Shown in pieces: positions 27,408 to 34,128 of a DNA stretch of 34,128 nt. This DNA comes from an uncultured Alphaproteobacteria bacterium (GTDB lineage: Bacteria; Pseudomonadota; Alphaproteobacteria; HIMB59; GCA-002718135): contig CACJPV010000011.1 in NCBI GenBank assembly GCA_902595425.1, positions 1 to 34,128 of the forward strand, read 5' to 3'. Position 1 is the stretch's first letter; every line of letters starts with the position of its first letter. The position numbers and the translations under genes are program-made. The notes below the pieces were generated by a model. The model had not been told where the DNA came from. It made no database searches and saw only the letters and a list, made by a program, of their open reading frames with translations.

Positions 27408-28331
27408 ATGCAACAAAAAACTTTAACAGAAGCCAAAAAAAGACTTTTTAGAGGAGAAATTGTTATTTTTCCCACAGAAACTGTGTATGGAATTGGTGCT
27501 AACGCAGAAAATGAAGATGCTATTAAATTAATTTATAAGGTAAAAAAAAGACCATTTGATAATCCTTTAATATGTCATTTTGCAAACATAAGAGAAATTA
27601 AAACAAATTTTATATTAAAAGAAAAAGATATTAAATTAGCTCAAGCTTTTTGGCCAGGGCCTTTAACACTCATTTTGAAGAAAAAAAAAGAGTCTAAAAT
27701 AAATGCTAAGTTGTCTAACAATCAACGTCTTGTAGGTTGTAGGATACCTAATAATGAAATAGCATTAAAACTTCTAAAAAATTTAGATTTTCCAATAGCG
27801 GCTCCAAGTGCAAATATTGCAACTAAAACATCCATAACATCAATAGATGATCTTGATATTAATTTAAAAAATATCTTTTCTATTGATGGAGGCTCTTCAG
27901 TACTTGGATTGGAGTCCACTGTAGTACAGACAACACAAGTAGGATGCAAAATACTAAGGTTAGGCAGCTTAACAATTGAAGAAATCAAAAAAAAATTTAG
28001 TGATTACAAAATTGAAATAATAGAGTCTAATTTATCACCAGGCAATCAATTAAAGCATTATTCTCCGAACAAGGATATTAGAATTAATGTTAAAAATGTA
28101 TTAGATAATGAAGCTTTACTGAATTTTGGTAAAAATAATTTAAAATCAAAAATCCAGAATCTAAATTTGAGCATACGTTCTGATTTAAATGAAGCAAGTC
28201 ATAATTTTTATAATTTTCTTAACATATTAGATAAAAGTAAATGCAATAGAATTGCTGTTGCCCCTATCCCGAACCATGGTTTAGGCAAAACTATTAACGA
28301 CAGACTTAAACGAGCTGCTTATGAAGACTAA
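27408..28331 (+). CDS. L-threonylcarbamoyladenylate synthase, Sua5 type
   Basis: Makes threonylcarbamoyl-AMP from threonine, bicarbonate and ATP for the universal t6A37 modification of ANN-decoding tRNAs. It is 307 residues. The N-terminal YrdC/TsaC domain shows FPTETVYGIGANA, KKRPFDNPLICH, FWPGPLTLIL and APSANIATKTSITS. A linker SPGNQLKHYSPN, with the conserved Tyr, leads into a Sua5 C-terminal domain, so this is the two-domain form. The end overlaps the next flavoenzyme gene by 11 bases. Confidence 0.95.
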   Translation: MQQKTLTEAKKRLFRGEIVIFPTETVYGIGANAENEDAIKLIYKVKKRPFDNPLICHFANIREIKTNFILKEKDIKLAQAFWPGPLTLILKKKKESKINAKLSNNQRLVGCRIPNNEIALKLLKNLDFPIAAPSANIATKTSITSIDDLDINLKNIFSIDGGSSVLGLESTVVQTTQVGCKILRLGSLTIEEIKKKFSDYKIEIIESNLSPGNQLKHYSPNKDIRINVKNVLDNEALLNFGKNNLKSKIQNLNLSIRSDLNEASHNFYNFLNILDKSKCNRIAVAPIPNHGLGKTINDRLKRAAYED

Positions 28332-29733
28332 TCAATTATATAATGATTTGACAAAAATAGTCGGAAAAAAAAATATAATTACGAATGCTGAAGATTTAAC
28401 AAAATATAATAATGATTGGAGAGGTTTTTATAATAACAAGAGTTTATGTGTACTATTTCCAGTAAACGTCAATATTATAAAAAAAATTGTAACTTATTGT
28501 TACAAAAAAAATATTAAAATTGTCCCTCAAGGCGGTAATACAAGTTTAACTGGGGCATCGGTGCCCACCTATAATGATAAGGAAATTATAATCAACTTTT
28601 CAAAACTCAACAAGATCCTAGAAATTGACAAAAGCAACTTAACAATACTTGTCGAGTCAGGATCAATATTAGCTAATATTAGAGAATATCTTGATAAACA
28701 AAATTATTATTTTCCAATTGATTTGTCTTCTTCAGGATCATGTATGATTGGCGGCAATATAGCCACAAATGCTGGAGGTATTAATGCCCTTAAGTATGGT
28801 AGCATTAAAGAAAATATTATTGGACTTGAAATAGTTACTGGCGATGGATCAATCATAACGTCGTTATCAAAAATGAAAAAAAACAATACAGGTTACGATT
28901 TAAAATCTATTATTTGCAATTCTGAAGGGACACTTGGATTGATAACAAAGGTATTACTAAAAATATTCCCAAAACCACAAAATAATTTTTCTTTCTTTGT
29001 TGCTTATAAAGATCTGCAAACATGCATAAAATCATTTAATCAAATTAGAGAAATATATTATGATAAACTTGAAAGTGCAGAATTAATTCCAGATTTATCT
29101 TTTAAAGTATGTGTTAGAAATAATTTTATAAAACAACATTTTTTTAGAAAAAAATTGCCCTGGTATGTTATCTATCGATTAAATCTTTATGAGGATAAAA
29201 ATTTATTTCAAGATGTTTTTGAAAAAAATTATGTTAAAATCAGTGATTACATTAGTGATATTCTAATTCCTAATTCAATTGATCAAGAAAAAAAAATTTG
29301 GAAATTTAGAGATGATTTAGTTGAAGCATATAAGATGGAAGGTAAAATTATTACAAATGATATTTCTATCCCTCTAAATAAGATGGTAAATTTTTTTAAT
29401 ATTGCAGAGAAAAAAATAAAAAAAATGAATTCAAAAATTAAGTTGCATCCTTTTGGGCATATTGGTGATGGAAATATTCATTATAATATGATTTTACCAA
29501 ATAATATTTCGCAGGAAGGCTATTTGAAATTAAGAAATAGTATTTATTCATATGTAAATGAATTAGTTGAAGAATTTGGAGGAAGTTTTAGTGCTGAACA
29601 CGGCATAGGTCAGATTAAAAAAAATAGTTTACTAAAATTTAAATCAAAAAATGAAATTGATATAATGAAAAAATTAAAAAAAGTTTTCGATCGTAAAAAT
29701 ATTCTTAATCCAGGAAAAATTTTCGATTCTTAA
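28321..29733 (+). CDS. FAD-binding oxidoreductase of the GlcD / D-2-hydroxyglutarate dehydrogenase family
   Basis: A 470-residue flavoprotein of the vanillyl-alcohol-oxidase fold that oxidises a D-2-hydroxy acid. The FAD-binding domain has PQGGNTSLTGASVP and GGNIATNAGGINALKYGS. The C-terminal cap ends with HPFGHIGDGNIHYNM, carrying metal-ligand histidines, and SAEHGIGQIKK. This arrangement is closest to D2HGDH/Dld2-like enzymes, which recycle the D-2-hydroxyglutarate made during serine synthesis; GlcD (glycolate) and D-lactate dehydrogenases share it, and no glcE/glcF lies nearby. It overlaps the Sua5-type gene by 11 bases. The substrate is inferred, not shown. Confidence 0.88.
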   Translation: MKTNQLYNDLTKIVGKKNIITNAEDLTKYNNDWRGFYNNKSLCVLFPVNVNIIKKIVTYCYKKNIKIVPQGGNTSLTGASVPTYNDKEIIINFSKLNKILEIDKSNLTILVESGSILANIREYLDKQNYYFPIDLSSSGSCMIGGNIATNAGGINALKYGSIKENIIGLEIVTGDGSIITSLSKMKKNNTGYDLKSIICNSEGTLGLITKVLLKIFPKPQNNFSFFVAYKDLQTCIKSFNQIREIYYDKLESAELIPDLSFKVCVRNNFIKQHFFRKKLPWYVIYRLNLYEDKNLFQDVFEKNYVKISDYISDILIPNSIDQEKKIWKFRDDLVEAYKMEGKIITNDISIPLNKMVNFFNIAEKKIKKMNSKIKLHPFGHIGDGNIHYNMILPNNISQEGYLKLRNSIYSYVNELVEEFGGSFSAEHGIGQIKKNSLLKFKSKNEIDIMKKLKKVFDRKNILNPGKIFDS

Positions 29734-29734
29734 A

Positions 29735-31051
29735 TTAGCTATTTAAATAATCTCTGATTTTATAATATAAAATTGCACTCGAATAAATTGGTCTTCTAAA
29801 TATACTTCCTAAAGGAATGGACATATGATTGATATCACTAAAAAATTTAAATCTTTCATGATTACCATCGATATTTTCAGCAATTAGTTTACCAGCAAGC
29901 ACACTTAAGGCTAATCCATGACCAGAGTAACCAAATGCATATGAAACTTTATTATTCATCAATGTTCCAAAATGAGGAAGTCTATTAACCGTAATTGCCA
30001 GAGTGCCTCCCCAAGAATAATCAATTTTTACATTTTTTAATTGAGGAAAAACTTTTACCATTCTTTTGGACACAAAGGATGTTGCATTTTTTACAAAATT
30101 AGAAGTAAATGTTTCTCCACCTCCAAAAACCATTCTCCAATCTTCAGAAAATCTATAATAATCAATAATAAATCTAGTATCGCAAACTGCGTAATTATTT
30201 TTTATTATTTCTCTAGCTCTCTTTTCACCTAAAGGCTCAGTTGCTACAACATAATTATTTATTGGCATAAATTTATTTTTTTTAAAACCTAAAATAGAAT
30301 CCAAATAACCATTACAAGCAACCACAACCTTATTAGCTCTAATTATTCCTTTTTTGTATATTACTTTAACTCTATCACCCTCTTCTTTAATTTTTTCTAT
30401 AGGCGTATTCTCAAAAATTTTTACTTTATTTTCTTGAGCAACTTTTGCTAAACCAATTGTTAATTTTAAGGGATTGAGATGGTAACTACTAGAATTAAGC
30501 ATGCCAGCAATATACATTTTTGAATTAATTTCTTCTCTAACCTGTGACTGATTATAAAACTTATATCCCTCAAAATTATAATGTTTAGACATATGTTCGA
30601 TTTCAAATTTGTACTCCTCAATATCTTTTTCAAAACATGCTGCTGACATAACACCATTAATAAGATGACAATTTATATCATGTTCATTTATTAAGTTTTT
30701 GGCCTGATCAACAGCTTCAAGACCTAAATTCCACAGTTCTTTGGCATGACTCAAGCCTAATTTTTTCTCAATTGTAAATTGATCTTTTCTCATACCAATA
30801 CCAAGCTGACCGCCATTTCTTCCAGAGGCACCCCAGCCTATTTTTCTTGCTTCACATAATATAACTGAATATCCTTTCTTACTAAGATTTATAGCACTTG
30901 AAATTCCAGTTAATCCACCACCAATAATACAGATATCCGCATCTAAATCTGAAGTTAATCGATCTTGAGAATTTAAATCTTCAACAGAACTCCTATAAAA
31001 ACTATTTTTTTCATTATCATGTTGTTCATAAGTTCTATTTTTGCTAAACAT
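29735..31051 (-). CDS. FAD-dependent amine oxidoreductase (PuuB-like)
   Basis: A 438-residue D-amino-acid-oxidase-fold flavoenzyme. The dinucleotide-binding loop is IIGGGLTGISSA (GGGLTG about 44-49) and the second flavin motif is GWGASGRNGGQLG (about 72-84). The typical C-terminal FAD segment is FGYSGHGLALS. The N-terminal Y-x-Q and YRSSVEDL region resembles gamma-glutamylputrescine oxidase (PuuB/OrdL type). Divergent transcription from a PuuA-like gene 67 bases away supports a role in gamma-glutamylated amine oxidation. Other N-methyl or secondary amine substrates are possible. Confidence 0.86.
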   Translation of the reverse strand: MFSKNRTYEQHDNEKNSFYRSSVEDLNSQDRLTSDLDADICIIGGGLTGISSAINLSKKGYSVILCEARKIGWGASGRNGGQLGIGMRKDQFTIEKKLGLSHAKELWNLGLEAVDQAKNLINEHDINCHLINGVMSAACFEKDIEEYKFEIEHMSKHYNFEGYKFYNQSQVREEINSKMYIAGMLNSSSYHLNPLKLTIGLAKVAQENKVKIFENTPIEKIKEEGDRVKVIYKKGIIRANKVVVACNGYLDSILGFKKNKFMPINNYVVATEPLGEKRAREIIKNNYAVCDTRFIIDYYRFSEDWRMVFGGGETFTSNFVKNATSFVSKRMVKVFPQLKNVKIDYSWGGTLAITVNRLPHFGTLMNNKVSYAFGYSGHGLALSVLAGKLIAENIDGNHERFKFFSDINHMSIPLGSIFRRPIYSSAILYYKIRDYLNS

Positions 31052-31077
31052 AAAAAATATATATGTCTTTATCTAAT

Positions 31078-31099
31078 TTATTCCTCTAAACAAGAATAA
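31078..31099. promoter_or_regulatory. Candidate operator between divergent amine-metabolism genes
   Basis: An inverted repeat with perfect 6-base arms, TTATTC (31078-31083) and GAATAA (31094-31099), separated by 10 bases in which one further pair (31085/31092) also matches. It lies in the middle of the 67-base gap between the PuuB-like and PuuA-like genes, where a shared regulator would be expected. AT-rich sequence produces such repeats by chance, so this is only a candidate. Confidence 0.3.
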
Positions 31100-31118
31100 C
31101 TCTAATTTTATATTTCCT

Positions 31119-32483
31119 ATGAAAGAAAACTTTGAAAAATGGCTCAGTGATCATTCAATTACTGAAGTTGAATGCCTAGTCCCTGACTTAGGGGGTATCG
31201 CAAGAGGTAAAATCCTACCTACTAAGAAATTTATTCAAGGTTTGGAAAATGATAGTCATAGGTTGCCTCAATCAGTTTTTATTCAAACTATTTCTGGAGG
31301 ATATGCTACTGAGGATGAAGAATTGCCAGTAGATGTTTACAATCCAACAGATATTGATGTAATTTTAAGACCTGATTTTAATACAATTCGAAGTGTGCCC
31401 TGGTATGAGGATCCGACAGCTCAGGTAATTTGTGATGCTGTAAACCTCAATGGCACACATGTTATAAACTCAAGTAGATCAGTTCTTAAAAAAATTTTAA
31501 AGCTTTTCGATGAGTTAGGTTTTCAGCCTATTGTTTCACCTGAGGTAGAATTTTATCTAGTCAAACCAAATCCAGACTCTGACTATCCATTAGAGGTACC
31601 AATTGGTCAATCCGGAAGAGAAGAAACAGGTAAACAAGCATTTGGAATTGATGCAGTAAACGAATTTGATAATTTATTTGAGGATGTATATAATTTCTGT
31701 GAAAATCAAAATATAGAAATTGACACAATTAATCATGAAAGTGGTTCAGCTCAAATGGAAATCAACTTTCAACATGGTGATCCACTTGAACTTGCAGATC
31801 AAGTGTTTTTATTTAAAAGAACACTAAGACAAGCAGCTATAAAACATAAACTTTACGCAACTTTCATGGCAAAACCTATGGAAAATCAACCAGGAAGTTC
31901 TTTACATTTGCATCAATCATTAATTAGGAAAAAAAATAAAAAAAATGTTTTTTTTAGTAAAACAAGTACAATTTCAAATTTGATGAAAAACTATATTGCT
32001 GGACTTCAAACTTACACGCCAAATCTTATGCCCATTCATGCCCCTAATATCAATTCCTACAGAAGATTATTTGCAACTTGGGATGCTCCAAGAAATACTA
32101 ATTGGGGTCTAGGTAATCGATCTTGTGGTTTTAGAATTCCTTCTAATGAAGAACATAGTATGAGAATTGAAAATAGAATATCAGGAGCAGATACTAACCC
32201 GTATCTAGTGTTTGCAGCAAATCTAGCAGCTGGTTATTTAGGAATAAAAAACAAACTAAAACCAACTCCCGAGACAAAAAAGAGTGTTTTTGGGAAAGAA
32301 AAAAGTGCATTGCCTAAAAATGTAGAGGAAGCTATTTCATTTTTTGAAAACGATGAGCAAATAAATGAAGTGTTTAATCAAAAATTTATAAGAACAATAG
32401 CAGCTATTAGAAGAGTTGAAAATCAAGCGTATTTAAAAGTAGTTAGTTCTTGGGAAAGAGAATACTTGCTACTTAATGTTTAA
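31119..32483 (+). CDS. Glutamine synthetase family protein (PuuA-like, glutamate-amine ligase)
   Basis: A 454-residue glutamine-synthetase-fold ligase. The N-terminus VECLVPDLGGIARGKILP is of the type seen in PuuA and related gamma-glutamyl-amine ligases. Catalytic elements include SPEVEFYLVKP, INHESGSAQMEINF, QPGSSLHLHQSL and the ammonium/amine-site region SCGFRIPSNEEHSMRIENRISGADTNPYLVFAA. It lacks the adenylylation-loop context of GlnA. PuuA joins putrescine to glutamate; relatives use ethanolamine, methylamine or other amines. The divergent PuuB-like oxidase and the downstream carbamoylputrescine-amidase-like gene favour a putrescine-type amine. It shares a 4-base TTAA stop overlap with the convergent Rieske gene. 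Confidence 0.88.
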   Translation: MKENFEKWLSDHSITEVECLVPDLGGIARGKILPTKKFIQGLENDSHRLPQSVFIQTISGGYATEDEELPVDVYNPTDIDVILRPDFNTIRSVPWYEDPTAQVICDAVNLNGTHVINSSRSVLKKILKLFDELGFQPIVSPEVEFYLVKPNPDSDYPLEVPIGQSGREETGKQAFGIDAVNEFDNLFEDVYNFCENQNIEIDTINHESGSAQMEINFQHGDPLELADQVFLFKRTLRQAAIKHKLYATFMAKPMENQPGSSLHLHQSLIRKKNKKNVFFSKTSTISNLMKNYIAGLQTYTPNLMPIHAPNINSYRRLFATWDAPRNTNWGLGNRSCGFRIPSNEEHSMRIENRISGADTNPYLVFAANLAAGYLGIKNKLKPTPETKKSVFGKEKSALPKNVEEAISFFENDEQINEVFNQKFIRTIAAIRRVENQAYLKVVSSWEREYLLLNV

Positions 32484-33466
32484 TTAATACTATTTTCTAA
32501 ATGTCTTAAATACCAAGACTTAAACTTCTCTAAACCTTTTTCCATTTCTGATAAAGGTCCAGGTACATATTTTTCTGACAATACACCTTTTTGATTATCT
32601 TCTATAATTCGTTTATCTGCAATAGTTGTTACATCCCACATCCATTTCATTTCATCAAGATTATAGTCTTTACCTTCTTCTGCATCTTTATGTACAAGCC
32701 ACATTAACTCGACCTGGGTATATAAAGGTGAAACTGGTATAAATGTAAATAATGTAGCAAAATCATTACACATTAAAAGACTATTAAAAGGTGATGTCCC
32801 TACTGAAGTATAACCGCAATCATAATCTTTAAATTTGCCCATTAATTTAGATATAGGTTGACCTGATTTAGTCTCAGTAAACATTCCTTCCTTAAGAGGT
32901 GTTCTCTCAGCACTTCTAGAATAATCATTAAATTCTGTTTCTGAGTACTCTCCAGTTAAGTGACCCATTTTATTAACTTTTTCATTCCATTCGGATAAAA
33001 CTTTATCAAATTTTTCTGAGGCAGGTCCTGTATTACTTCCTGCACCATATGCAATAATATACTCTTTATCATGTACTTGACAGTATTCAGGGTGTGATGG
33101 TTGACAATGATAACATTCATGAAAATTATCAAGAGTAAGTTTCCAATTACCATAAGTTGGATAGTATTGCCTATGCGCAATTTTTGCATCAGCCAAACCA
33201 TGAAATTCTATAAATTTTTTTGTTGGTGCTATAAATTCATTAAAGTTATTAGGTTGTTCAGATAAATTAATAAAAATTAAACCTTCAAAAATTTTAATAT
33301 TACATTCGTGCAAGTGCCATTGGGTTTTATCAAAATTTTTTTCCATTAACCTTGCGCCCCGCAAAGATCCATCTAAGTTATATGCCCAAGCATGGTATGG
33401 ACAGATCAAAGCTTTTGTATTTCCCTCATTTTCTAAACAAATGATTATCGTCTGTATCAACCTCTG
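32480..33466 (-). pseudogene. Rieske non-heme iron oxygenase alpha subunit, N-terminally deleted
   Basis: The C-terminal catalytic domain and the second half of the Rieske domain are present: CPYHAWAYNLDGSL holds the second Cys-x2-His pair, and DNFHECYHCQPSHPEYC holds the two mononuclear-iron histidines. The first Cys-x-His pair and everything before it (roughly 80-100 residues by family comparison) are missing. The frame is open only from 33466, after a TAG at 33469-33467. Its only upstream start is a TTG at 33460 with no ribosome-binding site, inside the amidase coding sequence. As it stands the protein cannot hold a 2Fe-2S cluster. Relatives demethylate or hydroxylate aromatic or quaternary amine compounds. 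Confidence 0.82.
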
Positions 33467-34128
33467 CTATAATTACTTCTTCCTTATCTTTTGATGCCTC
33501 AGCTAGTATTTTGCCTGAACGGTCACATATAAAAGATCTTCCATAAAAACCATTAACTTGACCTTTAACTGACTCAGAACCAATTCTATTAGAGGCTACA
33601 ACAGGCATGATATTTGCTGCAGCGTGACCTCTCATTACTGTCTGCCATGCATCAGAACTATCATATTCGCTCATTAACTCATCTCCAATTGCAGTAGGGT
33701 AAAGAAGAATTTCTGCACCTTTTAACGCCATAATTCTTGCTGCTTCAGGAAACCATTGATCCCAACAAATACCTATACCAATTTTACCAAACTTAGTTTC
33801 CCAAACTTGAAAGCCAGTATCACCAGGATTAAAATAATATTTCTCAAGATAACCTGCTCCATCAGGTATGTGAGACTTTCTATATTTTCCAAGTATACTT
33901 CCATCTGCATCTATGACTGCTAAAGAATTAAAATAAGAGTTATTATCTTTTTCAAAAAAACTTATAGGCAAAACAACATTATTTTTTTTTGCAACATCAC
34001 TCATTGTTTTAAGTAAAGTGCTATCCTCAAAAGTTTGAGCTAATTTAAAAATTTCTTCATCATATTGAATGCAAAAATAGGGTGTTAGAAATAATTCTTG
34101 CAATAAAATAATATTAGCTCCCTTTTTG
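33426..34128 (-). pseudogene. N-carbamoylputrescine amidase-like nitrilase-family gene, 3'-truncated; 5' end outside window
   Basis: Carbon-nitrogen hydrolase that would release putrescine, CO2 and ammonia from N-carbamoylputrescine. The frame runs off the right edge and upstream codons give GANIILLQELFLTPYFC, so the TTG at 34103 is internal. Catalytic residues are visible: Glu in LLQELF, Lys in GKYRKSHIP and Cys in GIGICWDQWFPEAAR. The QELF...YFC and PDGAGYLEKYYFNPGDTGF segments favour AguB over other nitrilases. After EVIIAEVDTD the family sequence stops abruptly and a TGA follows seven codons later, so the last roughly 15-25 residues are lost. It overlaps the truncated Rieske frame by up to 41 bases. 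Confidence 0.82.

Noticed and set aside
33458..33460. TTG as a genuine start of a short Rieske protein
   Set aside because: No ribosome-binding site, it lies inside the amidase reading frame, and the resulting protein lacks half of the Rieske cluster ligands.
1..34128. CRISPR array, insertion sequence, phage genes or a defence system
   Set aside because: No regularly spaced repeats, transposase, integrase, phage structural or nuclease/helicase defence genes were found on reading both strands.

Overview
The window is a gene-dense, strongly AT-rich (roughly 70% A+T by eye) piece of bacterial chromosome. It carries about 30 protein genes and one tRNA gene. The longest non-coding gap is about 200 bases (recA/dksA), and many neighbours overlap or abut. 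Several features point to a streamlined marine alphaproteobacterium of the SAR11/HIMB59 kind: the icd-alaS-recA-dksA neighbourhood, a direct-repeat GTTC-N7-GTTC SOS box in front of recA, a DksA with a single zinc-finger cysteine, a DUF3553 protein, a short phosphatidylserine decarboxylase and a class II DAHP synthase. The lineage is inferred from family resemblance and base composition; no phylogeny was run.

Layout. 1-4321 (+): the 3' part of an RND adaptor gene and its inner-membrane pump. 4311-5701 (-): phosphatidylserine decarboxylase and synthase, overlapping by ATGA. 5726-7542 (+): a LOG-family phosphoribohydrolase and NADP isocitrate dehydrogenase. 7531-11386 (-): recA, a strong hairpin terminator, then alaS from its own promoter, in which a 6-bp inverted repeat brackets a perfect -10 box. 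11590-13959 (+): dksA, a DUF3553 protein, moaA and nadK, the last three tightly packed. 13963-15206 (-): a CinA-type protein, tRNA-Leu(UAA) and a small VOC protein. 15271-18874 (+): map, purB, bolA, a CGFS glutaredoxin and a RarD-like permease. 18866-27345 (-): an eight-gene run read as parA-like, glmU, aroG (class II), nadE, gltX, cimA, trmJ and rpsD, with a near-leaderless promoter in front of rpsD. 27408-29733 (+): a Sua5-type tRNA modification enzyme and a GlcD/D2HGDH-type flavoenzyme. 29735-34128: accessory nitrogen/amine metabolism, with a PuuB-like oxidase (-) divergent from a PuuA-like glutamine synthetase homologue (+), then a Rieske oxygenase and an N-carbamoylputrescine-amidase-like gene (-).

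Most of the window is housekeeping. The clearest anomaly is at 33426-33466. There the 3' end of the amidase gene is joined directly to a Rieske oxygenase gene that lacks its N-terminal region, including the first Cys-x-His pair of its iron-sulfur site. Both genes are broken by what looks like one deletion of a few hundred bases, either real or an assembly artefact. Other points worth checking are the alaS promoter palindrome, the recA SOS box, a pump with an apparent extra membrane hairpin, and an inverted repeat between the divergent amine-metabolism genes. I found no CRISPR array, insertion sequence, prophage, riboswitch or replication origin.
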